Shown here piece after piece: positions 27,789 to 38,737 of a stretch of 49,894 nt of DNA. How positions within the stretch are numbered: position 1 is the first letter of the stretch; each line of letters begins with the position of its first letter. Source of the stretch: an uncultured Gilliamella sp. (GTDB taxonomy: Bacteria > Pseudomonadota > Gammaproteobacteria > Enterobacterales > Orbaceae); the NCBI GenBank assembly GCA_945271295.1, contig CALYPG010000019.1, positions 1 to 49,894 of the forward strand, in the 5' to 3' direction. The notes under the pieces were generated by a model. The model worked only from the letters and a program-made list of their open reading frames with translations, had not been told where the DNA came from and searched no databases. Both the position numbers and the translations under genes were made by a program.

Positions 27789-28631
27789 ATGTCTTTTATT
27801 TGGGCAATTATTACCGGCTTTGTCTTAAGTCTGGTGTTAAAAACTAGTTGGGGATTTTTTATCGGCTTATTTATTGGGCCAATGCTCTACCAAGCTTTTT
27901 GCAATAAATTAACCGAACAAAGGACGCATGCTAACCCGACTCTTTACTTAACGGTTGTTTTTGAAGTACTGGGGCATTTAAGTAAAGCCAAAGGCGTGGT
28001 AACCCAAGATGATATTAATCTGGCGCGTCAATTTATGGATCGGCTACAACTTGATAGTAATAGCCGGCAACTTGCTCAAGAATCATTTAACCGTGGTAAA
28101 GTAAGTGATTACCCACTTCGTTCTCGTTTAAAAGAACTTTACGCACAATATCGCTATCGACGTAATGTGTTAAATATCTTTTGTGAACAACTAATCCATG
28201 CAGCATTGGTTGACGGGAATTTAGATGAAAAAGAGCTACAAATCCTTTATATTGTTGCCGAGGAATTTAATATCCCTCGCCAGCAAATGACAATATATAT
28301 TCAAATGATGATGGGAAGTTATCATTTTCATCAACATGATTATACTAACCAACAACATTATCAATATCAGCAAAGCAACAACTATGGTGGTTATAACCAA
28401 GGTCATTCAACTCAATCAGATCTACAAAATGCTTATAAAATCCTAGGCATTGAACCTTCAGCAGATATTACTGTAATCAAAAGAGCTTATCGTAAATTGA
28501 TGAATGAACATCATCCTGACAAACTGGTATCCAAAGGTTTACCAAAAGAGATGCTCGAAGCAGCGAAAAAACAAGCACAAGAAATCCAAGCCGCGTATGA
28601 TTTAATTAAGGCCTCTCGTGGTTTTAAATAG
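27789..28631 (+). CDS. djlA: Membrane-anchored J-domain co-chaperone DjlA
   Basis: A 280-residue co-chaperone of DnaK attached to the inner membrane. It has an N-terminal membrane segment (about residues 5-30) with glycines as in the dimerising helix of DjlA, a TerB-like central domain (about 55-165), a Tyr/Gln/His/Asn-rich linker (about 175-212), and a C-terminal J domain (about 215-280) with the essential HPD in MNEHHPDKL. E. coli DjlA has 271 residues and is linked to Rcs signalling; it is not next to parC there. Here it is one base from parC and 11 bases from trkH, so these genes probably form one transcript. Confidence 0.93.
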   Translation: MSFIWAIITGFVLSLVLKTSWGFFIGLFIGPMLYQAFCNKLTEQRTHANPTLYLTVVFEVLGHLSKAKGVVTQDDINLARQFMDRLQLDSNSRQLAQESFNRGKVSDYPLRSRLKELYAQYRYRRNVLNIFCEQLIHAALVDGNLDEKELQILYIVAEEFNIPRQQMTIYIQMMMGSYHFHQHDYTNQQHYQYQQSNNYGGYNQGHSTQSDLQNAYKILGIEPSADITVIKRAYRKLMNEHHPDKLVSKGLPKEMLEAAKKQAQEIQAAYDLIKASRGFK

Positions 28632-28642
28632 AGATAACAACT

Positions 28643-30094
28643 ATGATGCATTGGCGCTCAATTATTAGAATAGTTGGTTTATTAATTACCTTGCTTTCAG
28701 TATTTATGCTAATTCCGGCACTGATTGCGCTAATATATCGCGATGGTGCCGGTGCAATTTTTGTGCGATCATTTATTGCCGCTTTAATTTTAGGCTGTTT
28801 ATTATGGTTGCCTAATCGACACCATCATCATGAGCTCAGTACTCGTGAAGGATTTTTTATTGTGGTGCTATTTTGGGTTGTGTTAGGTACTATTGGTGCC
28901 TTTCCTTTTATCTTTGATCATCATATTAACCTCAATCTAACCACTGCTTTTTTCGAATCATTTTCTAGTTTAACTACAACTGGTGCCACCACTATTGTTA
29001 ACTTAGATCACTTACCTAAAGCCCTACTATTTTATCGGCAATTACTGCAATGGCTTGGCGGTATGGGTATTATCGTGTTAGCTGTCGCCGTTTTACCATT
29101 ATTAGGTGTTGGTGGCATGCAACTTTATCGTGCTGAAATTCCCGGCCCACAAAAAGATAGTAAAATGCGTCCCCGTATTGCTGAAACAGCCAAAACACTT
29201 TGGTCTATTTACATACTGCTAACGACATTATGTGCTATTTGTTTATGGTTTGCAGGTATGGATGCCTTTGATGCCATCTCCCATAGCTTTTCCACTATCT
29301 CAATGGGTGGTTTTTCCACTCATGATAGTAATTTAGCTTATTTTAATAGTGCTACTATTAATTATATTGTGACGTTATTTTTGATTTTATCGGGTTGTAA
29401 TTTTGCACTACATTTTGCCGCATTCAATGGCTTTTCAATTAAGGTTTATTGGCAAGATCAAGAATTTAGAACTTTCCTATTTATCTTATTAATTGTCATA
29501 TTGATCTGTGTTAGTGTCATTTATTTATATCAACCTGATCGAAAACTTAGTTTAGATAAAATTGTACTACAAGTTGTCTCTGTAGCAGGAACCGTTGGTT
29601 TTACCGTTGATGATATTAATACATGGCCATCATCACTACCCATTTTCTTACTGTGTGCTTCATTTATTGGTGGCTGTGCTGGTTCAACCGGTGGTGGGCT
29701 CAAAGTTGTGCGTGTGCTCCTGCTTTTTATGCAAGGTTCGCGAGAATTAAAACGCCTTATTCACCCTAATGCAATTTACACCCTAAAATTAAATAAACGG
29801 GTAGTACCAGAAAGAATTATCGAAGCCGTTTGGGGATTTTTTTCGGCATATGCATTAGTTTTTTTAATCAGTCTATTTTTTATCATGGCAACAGGCGTTA
29901 ATGCTACAGACTCTTTTTATATTGTCGCTTCATCCTTAAATAACTTAGGGATAGGACTTGGCAGTGTCAGCGATAATTTTGCCAGTGTAAGTGATATGGT
30001 TAAATGGGTAATGATTATGGATATGTTATTTGGACGATTAGAGATCTTTACACTATTAGTTTTATTCACACCAACATTCTGGCGAAATTTGTAG
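28643..30094 (+). CDS. trkH: Potassium uptake protein TrkH
   Basis: Inner-membrane potassium channel subunit of the Trk system, which works with cytoplasmic TrkA. The protein has 483 residues, identical in length to E. coli TrkH. Four pore segments are visible: SSLTTTGATTI, STISMGGFSTHD, VAGTVGFTVDD and SSLNNLGIGLG. The GGCAGSTGGGLKVVR stretch is the intramembrane loop that gates the pore, and GLLITLLSVFMLIP is the first helix. No trkA or trkG is nearby. A hairpin without a T-run follows at 30179-30209. Confidence 0.96.
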   Translation: MMHWRSIIRIVGLLITLLSVFMLIPALIALIYRDGAGAIFVRSFIAALILGCLLWLPNRHHHHELSTREGFFIVVLFWVVLGTIGAFPFIFDHHINLNLTTAFFESFSSLTTTGATTIVNLDHLPKALLFYRQLLQWLGGMGIIVLAVAVLPLLGVGGMQLYRAEIPGPQKDSKMRPRIAETAKTLWSIYILLTTLCAICLWFAGMDAFDAISHSFSTISMGGFSTHDSNLAYFNSATINYIVTLFLILSGCNFALHFAAFNGFSIKVYWQDQEFRTFLFILLIVILICVSVIYLYQPDRKLSLDKIVLQVVSVAGTVGFTVDDINTWPSSLPIFLLCASFIGGCAGSTGGGLKVVRVLLLFMQGSRELKRLIHPNAIYTLKLNKRVVPERIIEAVWGFFSAYALVFLISLFFIMATGVNATDSFYIVASSLNNLGIGLGSVSDNFASVSDMVKWVMIMDMLFGRLEIFTLLVLFTPTFWRNL

Positions 30095-30178
30095 GTTCAA
30101 AAACTAAGTGCCAATCGAGTTGGTAAAAGGCTTGATAAGGTGTTTTATTATTAAAAGAAATATTACAAGATAAGGGTT

Positions 30179-30209
30179 AATTTAATGCTGATTGTTTCAG
30201 CATTAAATT
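30179..30209. terminator. Hairpin between trkH and yjdM
   Basis: AATTTAATGCTGA (30179-30191), loop TTGTT, TCAGCATTAAATT (30197-30209): a perfect 13-bp stem between converging genes, AT-rich, with short A/T flanks. Probably a shared terminator. Confidence 0.7.
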
Positions 30210-30217
30210 AAAAGTGA

Positions 30218-30553
30218 TTAAGCTTTTTTAACAAAACAAGCTTTGAGCATGACTTTCATGTTATCAATTTTACAATCAATTTCATGATCGCCTTCGACTA
30301 AACGAATACCTTTGGCTTTTGCACCTTTTTTAAGTACGGTTGACGATCCTTTTAATTTAAGATCTTTAATTAGAATAATATTGTCACCATCAGCAAGTAA
30401 ATTACCATTGCTGTCTTTTACTTGTAATTCATTGTTGTTAAATGAAGTTGCATTAGGATCCCATTCATGTGCACATTCTGGGCAAATATATAATAAACCG
30501 TCTTGATAGGTGTGTTGGGACTGACAAATAGGGCAATTAGGAATAGATTCCAT
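30218..30553 (-). CDS. yjdM: PhnA/YjdM zinc-ribbon protein
   Basis: A 111-residue protein with an N-terminal zinc ribbon ([21 protein letters not shown], Cys pairs near residues 7-10 and 24-27) and a C-terminal SH3-like barrel ([20 protein letters not shown], then [20 protein letters not shown]). This is the PhnA/YjdM family (E. coli 111 aa). The name came from a link to phosphonate use, but the gene is not part of the phosphonate pathway and the function is unknown. It stands alone and converges on trkH. Confidence 0.92.
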   Translation of the reverse strand: MESIPNCPICQSQHTYQDGLLYICPECAHEWDPNATSFNNNELQVKDSNGNLLADGDNIILIKDLKLKGSSTVLKKGAKAKGIRLVEGDHEIDCKIDNMKVMLKACFVKKA

Positions 30554-30721
30554 GATTTATGATTAATCCTGATCAAGTCAAAAAGAAGAAGGTACTATAA
30601 CAAAAAAATGTGGTTAAGTCATGGCGATTACTTGTCAATTTGTTATTGTATTTCAACTTTGATCATTTGGTTTAATCAAAAATTGGCTGTGATTGTAGTT
30701 ATCAAATAGTCATTAGTTAAG

Positions 30722-31492
30722 TTATTTAGGTTTTGTGCTACATAAAACAATATAATTTAATTGATGACTATTGCGTCTAAAGGTTTTGAACATCGTAAAA
30801 AATTGCGCACGATTCTGTTTGCGTAATGCATTGTGAATAATTTTTAATGTGCCTAACAATCCTTCATCTGCGATCATGCCTTTGGGAGACATTAATGTCA
30901 TGTCATTATGATCTGATTTAATATCAGTAAATCCAATAGTTGCAAAGAGGTTAAGCCATGCATTATAACTAATCGGTTGAGCATTAACATTGATTGCTTG
31001 ATGGATACGTTCAATGACCGCTGTTGCTTGTTGTGGATTAACTAACATAATATCATGAGTTAGCAATTTACCACCGGGTTTTAATACTCTGAAATATTCT
31101 TTTAGTAAATGTACTTTTGCTTTGTTTGCATACATGGTTAACATGGCTTCATTAATCACGATATCAAAGCTGTTATTAGCAAAGGGTAATTTTGATGCAT
31201 CAGCTTCTTGTACATTAACTAAATGGCTGACATTATGTTTGGCGATATTTTACTTTGCTTGTGTTAGTGCCTGCTTATCCATATCTATACCTGTTATGTG
31301 GCAACCAAACCGCTTGGCAATTTCAATGGATGTGGTACCCATGTTACAGGCAATTTCCAGTACTTGACTTTGGGGTGTAAATGCTGCCTGTTGTAATAAC
31401 CATTCTGTTGCTGCTTTACCTCCAGGACGTAATCGAGTTTTACCTAAACGGGCTAGGAATTTATGACCTGCTTCTTTTTTATCATTATTCAT
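30722..31492 (-). pseudogene. Class I SAM-dependent methyltransferase, broken by one stop
   Basis: The frame from the ATG at 31492 (AAGGA eight bases upstream) to 30722 is continuous for 256 sense codons except for a single TAA at 31252-31250. Before it lies GKAATEWLLQQAAF, the SAM motif VLEIACNMGTTSIEIA and GIDMDKQALTQAK. After it come NIAKHNVSHLVNVQEADA, SKLPFANNSFDIVINE and EYFRVLKPGGKLLTHDI, the remaining methyltransferase motifs. One C-to-T change of a CAA codon would explain the stop. No frameshift is present, so decay is recent, the stop is read through, or the base call is wrong. The substrate is unknown. Confidence 0.85.
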
Positions 31493-31979
31493 AATGTCAT
31501 TCCTTAGGTTAAATGCTTGTTAGAATTTTCACTCTCAACATGGTTAGCAACATTTTTACCGCTTGTTGGTGCTTAAATTGTATGGGGAATATTAGTCAAT
31601 TTTTTTCCACGCTGACTAATGTTGTTTGGATAATAACGGGTTAATTTGGCTATTTTTTCTGTATATAATATCTTATTTTTAGTCGATTTTATTGATAGTG
31701 ATTATTATTTGTATAAATAGTAATATCCTGTGATATTTGTCAAATAAGCTAAAAAAGATAGTATAATTTTATTATTATAAAGTAATATAATTGTGATCCA
31801 GTATCTTTGGTAAATATGTGGTGATAAATAACAGGTTAATATACATAATAAATTTTGTATAAATAAGCGGTAATGATCATAAATTTTATTTTATAATATT
31901 AGATTGTTGAAAGAATATTGTTTAATAAACAACAGTTTTATAAAAGTTGTAAAAACAGTAAAAATTATTATATTTTTCA
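31493..31979. other. AT-rich intergenic region before the adhesin-like gene
   Basis: Nearly 490 bases without a gene. An imperfect 11-bp inverted repeat (AATATTAGTCA at 31588-31598, TGACTAATGTT at 31613-31623, one G-T pair) lies about 100 bases upstream of the broken methyltransferase and could be an operator. TTGTCA (31737-31742) and TATAAT (31762-31767), 19 bases apart, may form a weak promoter for the rightward gene. The rest is very AT-rich. Confidence 0.4.
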
Positions 31980-33530
31980 TTGGAAATGATAAAAATAAAT
32001 GTTATATGGAGTTGTAGAAGTATGTTAAAAAATATGATAAAAAATTGTTATATTAACTTTTATCTATTATTGAAAACTGTAATAAAATCTCTGTTACCTT
32101 TTTATTTATCATTTATTGCCGGCTTCTTTAACTATAAATCTTATAATATCGTCAATCTGGTATTACTTGTCAAAAAATTAAATTATCGCTTTGTAAAAAA
32201 AAATTTAGTATTGTTCTTTGGTTTAATATTATCAATTAACAATGTTAATGCTAGTGTGACGATAAACACAATAGAATCTATAAGAGGTAATGCGCCTTCT
32301 ATTATGCAAAGTGCATCAGAAAAACTGGGTTTTAGTGTAAATGACACATTTTATAGTAATAACGTAGGTAATATTAAATCGGATGAGATAAAAATATTTG
32401 ATGCACATTTAATCTATGCCGATTTTATAGTTCCAACATTTTCTTCTAGTGACTTTGACAGTGACACTGATTATAGTGATAACGATGGTGATGGTGCAGA
32501 TCCTATAAATCCTTTTATTATAGAAGAAGTTAATTATGCGTGGTATGACAATAATGGTGTACAAATTAAAAGTGATAGATTTAATGATACCATTGGCTGT
32601 GGTGATTATTCCATGCCATTAAAACTGGTTATGAGTGCTAAGATAAAGGGGAATTCTCAGTATGGCACGCCTAAAGAAAGTGACTTTGTGAAAATAGAAA
32701 AAACATATAAAATTGCCACTGCATCAAAAATTTGTTATGTCAGACCGAATGCCACTAATGTTGAAAAAAATCTTCAATGGGTTAGTTTTGATAGTAATAA
32801 TCGATTCCAAAACTGGAATAATAAAAATCATAACAAAATAAACACTTCAGTTGGGGGTGGATATACTGCTGACTATATCCCTAATTGGGGATTTAAAGCT
32901 GCTACGACTGCATCTGGAGGTAAACGATTTCCGACAACTGGTTTTCCCGGTGCTAAATTTCAATTATTGATGTCGTCAGCTCAAACTGATTATACTTTTG
33001 AAGTGGTTTCGCATAATGAAGATGTGGTGAGTATTGATCAACAAGGTTTTGTTCTTTTAAAGACAAAACCGTCAGGTACTATAACAGTTCGTGCGACGTT
33101 AAAAAGAGATCAGTCAATTATGCATGATTATAGTTTCGATCCTACTTCACTTTGGGTATATCCAAATAAGAACTTTTTAGGGAATTGGTCTAATGCTTTA
33201 CAAAAGTGTCCTATAGAATATATGTTATCTTATAAACAATTAACTAATTCTCCAGTTGATAATAAGAGATTAAATTCGGGATTTTCAGTTACCAATGGTT
33301 ATACCCGTGCCATTGATGGTACACTTTTTAGTGAATGGGGATACACCACCAATAAAACCTATCCCGATTCTAAGTGGCGAGATGATAGAGATAGATATTG
33401 GGCTAAGGAGATGAATCCTATTCAAGATCGTTTTAACCGTATTGATGTGAGTCCTGGCTCAGGCTATGTTGGAACGGACGCTGACTTTTATCCGGATTAT
33501 CTAGTTTGTCTTAAAGAGACGGATGATTAA
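31980..33530 (+). CDS. Secreted adhesin-like protein, intimin/invasin-type C-terminus
   Basis: A 516-residue protein of unknown function. Residues 73-91 (KKNLVLFFGLILSINNVNA) are a good signal peptide with cleavage after Ala91, but they are preceded by about 70 mostly hydrophobic and basic residues, so either the start is later or the signal is extended. ATG codons at 31980 and 32022 lack ribosome binding sites. The middle (about 310-370) resembles a bacterial Ig-like repeat (DVVSIDQQGFVLLKTKPSGT). The last ~120 residues (RAIDGTLFSEWGYTTN, KEMNPIQDRF, GTDADFYPDYLVCLKE) resemble C-terminal domains of intimin/invasin-like adhesins. There is no beta-barrel domain, so export beyond the periplasm is unexplained. 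It is flanked by decayed genes. Confidence 0.6.
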   Translation: MEMIKINVIWSCRSMLKNMIKNCYINFYLLLKTVIKSLLPFYLSFIAGFFNYKSYNIVNLVLLVKKLNYRFVKKNLVLFFGLILSINNVNASVTINTIESIRGNAPSIMQSASEKLGFSVNDTFYSNNVGNIKSDEIKIFDAHLIYADFIVPTFSSSDFDSDTDYSDNDGDGADPINPFIIEEVNYAWYDNNGVQIKSDRFNDTIGCGDYSMPLKLVMSAKIKGNSQYGTPKESDFVKIEKTYKIATASKICYVRPNATNVEKNLQWVSFDSNNRFQNWNNKNHNKINTSVGGGYTADYIPNWGFKAATTASGGKRFPTTGFPGAKFQLLMSSAQTDYTFEVVSHNEDVVSIDQQGFVLLKTKPSGTITVRATLKRDQSIMHDYSFDPTSLWVYPNKNFLGNWSNALQKCPIEYMLSYKQLTNSPVDNKRLNSGFSVTNGYTRAIDGTLFSEWGYTTNKTYPDSKWRDDRDRYWAKEMNPIQDRFNRIDVSPGSGYVGTDADFYPDYLVCLKETDD

Positions 33531-33535
33531 AAATT

Positions 33536-33582
33536 ACGCTGAGTGCTTTAGTATTTTATATTCAATCGGCGTTATATTTTTT
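33536..33582 (+). terminator. Probable terminator of the adhesin-like gene
   Basis: ACGCTGA (33536-33542) pairs with TCGGCGT (33566-33572, one G-T pair) around a loop of about 23 bases, followed by TATATTTTTT, six bases after the stop codon. Confidence 0.5.
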
Positions 33583-33607
33583 AATGATATCGTGGGATAT
33601 CTTGGTG

Positions 33608-33880
33608 TTATAAATAGTTATCCCATTGTTCCGTTATTCTCGTTACGTGCTTCTGGTTGTTAAAAACGTATAAATCCAGTACCTTTGTCTGATAAGTACG
33701 GTTAAATCGTTCAATAAAATCATTTTGCTAAGGATAGCTATCCGGATTGATGTAATTTATGGTTATTCCATGAACTCGCCCAGCTACTGAATTTTTTTCC
33801 GATAAATTCTGATCCATTATCTACTCTTACCTTTAATAGATAACTAAGGTACTGAGCTAGCTTGTCGTGATAACGGGTAA
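33608..33880 (-). pseudogene. IS3-family transposase (OrfB) relic
   Basis: The minus strand encodes TRYHDKLAQYLSYLLKVRVD followed by NGSEFIGKKFSSWASSWN, then a frameshift into ITINYINPDSYP stop QNDFIERFNRTYQTKVLDLY, then VFNNQ and further to TEQWDNYL and another stop. VDNGSEF holds the second Asp of the DDE catalytic triad and FIERFNRTY the Glu, as in IS3-family integrase cores. One frameshift, at least two stops and the missing N-terminal part show it is dead. No inverted repeats could be recognised. Confidence 0.85.
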
Positions 33881-33967
33881 TTATTATGAATGATAAATAT
33901 TGTATTTTATTTAACAAATGCGATTTAAATACAAATTACTGCCAGGTAATTTGATTGAGAAATAAAA

Positions 33968-33993
33968 AAGGTGCACATTATGCACCTTTTGAT
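33968..33993 (-). terminator. tuf / str operon terminator
   Basis: On the minus strand AAAAGGTGCA, a three- to five-base loop, TGCACCTTTTTT and more T residues follow about 20 bases after the tuf stop. A classical intrinsic terminator. Confidence 0.9.
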
Positions 33994-34010
33994 TAGTCGA
34001 GTGAAATAGG

Positions 34011-35207
<1,197 letters not shown>

Positions 35208-35216
35208 TTATTAAAT

Positions 35217-35244
35217 CACTTCCCTCTTTTCGATGAGGGAAGTG
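35217..35244 (-). other. Hairpin in the fusA-tuf spacer
   Basis: CACTTCCCTC (35217-35226) pairs perfectly with GAGGGAAGTG (35235-35244) around an 8-base loop. There is no T-run on the minus strand, so it may mark an RNA processing or stabilising site that allows the higher expression of tuf, rather than a terminator. Confidence 0.55.
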
Positions 35245-35264
35245 TTACTTTATTTATGTAAAAA

Positions 35265-37367
35265 TTATTTCGCTTTACGAGCTTCAATAATTGCTGTTGC
35301 AATATTTGTTGGTGCTTCATTGTACTTCAAGAACTCCATAGAGTAAGAAGCACGACCTTGAGTTTGTGAACGTAGGTCTGTTGCATAACCAAACATTTCT
35401 GAAAGTGGAACTTGTGCTTTTACTGTTTTACCAGTTGCTGTATCTTCCATACCTTCAATCATACCGCGACGACGGTTTAAGTCTCCGATTACGTCACCCA
35501 TATAATCTTCCGGTGTTTCAACTTCGACTTTCATAATCGGTTCTAAAAGCACTGGTTTAGCTTTCATGAAGCCATCTTTAAATGCCATTGAACCAGCAAT
35601 TTTAAATGCCATTTCTGATGAGTCAACATCATGGTAAGAACCATCATAGATAGTGACTTCAACATCAACGATCGGATAGCCAGCAAGAACACCATTTTTC
35701 ATTTGTTCCTGACAACCTTTATCAACCGCAGGAATGTACTCTTTAGGTACTACACCACCAACGATTTCGTTGTTGAATTTGTAACCTTCACCACCAGCTT
35801 CGAGTGGTTTGATTCGTAACCATACGTGACCATATTGACCACGACCACCTGATTGGCGAACAAATTTACCTTCTTGTTCCACTTCATTGCGAATGGTTTC
35901 GCGGTAAGCTACTTGTGGTTTACCAACGTTGGCTTCCACTTTAAATTCACGTTTCATACGGTCAACGATGATTTCTAAGTGTAGTTCACCCATACCAGAA
36001 ATAATTGTTTGACCAGATTCTTCATCGGTGTGAACACGGAATGAAGGGTCTTCTTGCGCTAGTCGACCTAAAGCAAGTCCCATTTTTTCTTGGTCAGCTT
36101 TAGTTTTTGGTTCAACAGCAACCGAAATTACTGGTTCTGGGAATTCCATTCTTTCAAGAATAATTGGTGCGCTTTCAGCACAAAGAGTGTCACCTGTAGT
36201 CACATCTTTAAGACCAATTGCCGCAGCAATGTCACCCGCACGAACTTCTTTTATTTCTTCACGTTTATTGGCATGCATTTGCACGATACGACCAAAACGT
36301 TCTTTTTTATCTTTAACTGAGTTAAGAACAGTATCACCAGAGTTAACCACACCAGAATAAACACGGAAGAAGGTTAAGTTACCAACAAACGGGTCTGTTG
36401 CAATTTTAAACGCTAATGATGAGAATGGTTCATCATCACTTGAATGACGTTCAGCTGCATCACCGTTCGGCAATTCACCTTTAATTGCTGGTACATCAGT
36501 TGGTGCTGGTAAATATTCAATCACTGCATCAAGCATGAATTGAACCCCTTTATTTTTAAAGGCACTACCACAAGTAACCAAGATGATCTCATTTGCAAGT
36601 ACGCGTTCACGTAATGCTGTTTTAACTTCTTCTTCAGTTAACTCTTCACCACCAAGGTATTTTTCCATTAACTCTTCACTTGCTTCAGCCGCTGCTTCAA
36701 TTAAGTTAGCACGCCATTCTTCGACTTGCTCAACCATATCAGCCGGAACATCTTCATAAGTAAAGGTTACACCTTGATCGGCATCACTCCAGTTAATTGC
36801 TTTACGTTTAATTAAATCAATAACACCAGTGAATCCTTCTTCAGCACCGATTGGTAACACTAATGGAACTGGAGTTGCCGCTAAACGTGTTTTGATTTGT
36901 TCAACCACACGTAAGAAGTTTGCACCCATTCGGTCCATTTTGTTTACAAATGCGATACGTGGAACTTTATATTTGTTTGCTTGACGCCATACTGTTTCTG
37001 ACTGAGGTTGAACACCACCAACTGCACAGTAAACCATTACTGCACCATCAAGAACACGCATAGAACGTTCTACTTCGATAGTAAAATCAACGTGCCCCGG
37101 GGTGTCAATAATGTTGATTCGGTGTGGTTCAAATTGTTGTCCCATACCAGACCAGAATGCAGTTGTTGCAGCAGACGTGATAGTAATACCACGTTCTTGT
37201 TCTTGTTCCATCCAGTCCATGGTAGCAGCGCCATCATGAACTTCACCAATTTTGTGACTTACACCAGTATAAAACAAAATACGTTCGGTCGTTGTTGTTT
37301 TACCTGCGTCAATATGTGCACTGATACCGATATTGCGGTAGCGTGCTATAGGGGTTGTACGAGCCAT
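35265..37367 (-). CDS. fusA: Elongation factor G
   Basis: EF-G drives translocation of tRNA and mRNA on the ribosome using GTP. The protein has 700 residues (E. coli 704). G motifs: [22 protein letters not shown] and [10 protein letters not shown]. The domain IV loop ([15 protein letters not shown]) and the C-terminal motif [20 protein letters not shown] are intact. Third gene of the str operon, between rpsG and tuf. Confidence 0.98.
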   Translation of the reverse strand: MARTTPIARYRNIGISAHIDAGKTTTTERILFYTGVSHKIGEVHDGAATMDWMEQEQERGITITSAATTAFWSGMGQQFEPHRINIIDTPGHVDFTIEVERSMRVLDGAVMVYCAVGGVQPQSETVWRQANKYKVPRIAFVNKMDRMGANFLRVVEQIKTRLAATPVPLVLPIGAEEGFTGVIDLIKRKAINWSDADQGVTFTYEDVPADMVEQVEEWRANLIEAAAEASEELMEKYLGGEELTEEEVKTALRERVLANEIILVTCGSAFKNKGVQFMLDAVIEYLPAPTDVPAIKGELPNGDAAERHSSDDEPFSSLAFKIATDPFVGNLTFFRVYSGVVNSGDTVLNSVKDKKERFGRIVQMHANKREEIKEVRAGDIAAAIGLKDVTTGDTLCAESAPIILERMEFPEPVISVAVEPKTKADQEKMGLALGRLAQEDPSFRVHTDEESGQTIISGMGELHLEIIVDRMKREFKVEANVGKPQVAYRETIRNEVEQEGKFVRQSGGRGQYGHVWLRIKPLEAGGEGYKFNNEIVGGVVPKEYIPAVDKGCQEQMKNGVLAGYPIVDVEVTIYDGSYHDVDSSEMAFKIAGSMAFKDGFMKAKPVLLEPIMKVEVETPEDYMGDVIGDLNRRRGMIEGMEDTATGKTVKAQVPLSEMFGYATDLRSQTQGRASYSMEFLKYNEAPTNIATAIIEARKAK

Positions 37368-37475
37368 ATTAATCCTCTATTTAGAATCGTTTGCTTAATA
37401 AAATATCATTTAAGGCGACTGAAAACATATAAGGGCGTTCAGTCTTAATTCAAGACACTGATATTAGCGCCTGAA

Positions 37476-37967
<492 letters not shown>

Positions 37968-38047
37968 TTATAAATTTTTCAGGTTTACCCAAAACTCAAA
38001 TGAGTTAAATGGAATTATATAGTTTGGCCTTACTTAACGGAGTTCCA

Positions 38048-38440
<393 letters not shown>

Positions 38441-38489
38441 TTAAAATAAATTTAAAATTGCTTTGTAGATACGTAATTAATAACTGTAG

Positions 38490-38515
38490 CCCAAAACCCA
38501 TATATAAGTTTTGGG
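38490..38515 (-). other. Hairpin in the str operon leader
   Basis: CCCAAAAC (38490-38497) pairs perfectly with GTTTTGGG (38508-38515) in the leader between the promoter and rpsL. No T-run follows, so any role in attenuation or autoregulation is speculative. Confidence 0.4.
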
Positions 38516-38523
38516 GTCGCAAG

Positions 38524-38552
38524 ATTCTAGACCTCAAGGGGGATAATGTCAA
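38524..38552 (-). promoter_or_regulatory. str operon promoter
   Basis: On the minus strand TTGACA (38552-38547), a 17-base spacer and TAGAAT (38529-38524): perfect -35, optimal spacing and a five-of-six -10. It lies about 100 bases before rpsL and fits the high expression of ribosomal genes. Confidence 0.88.
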
Positions 38553-38737
38553 GTCATGACGTAAGTTTTTTGCTAAAATTATTCATCATGTTAAGCAAAA
38601 ATCATATACGCCATTTAATCTGTTTTTGAAGAATATTTTGGGTGAAATTATTTTTAAATAAAACCAAATTTTTTGCATTAATTAACGGTAATATTATACT
38701 GTTTTGAAAGTTTATTAATTACCTAAACATAATCAGT

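Noticed and set aside
35217-35244. Terminator between fusA and tuf
   Set aside because: The hairpin is perfect but has no T-run, and tuf has no evident promoter of its own, so termination here is unlikely to be complete.
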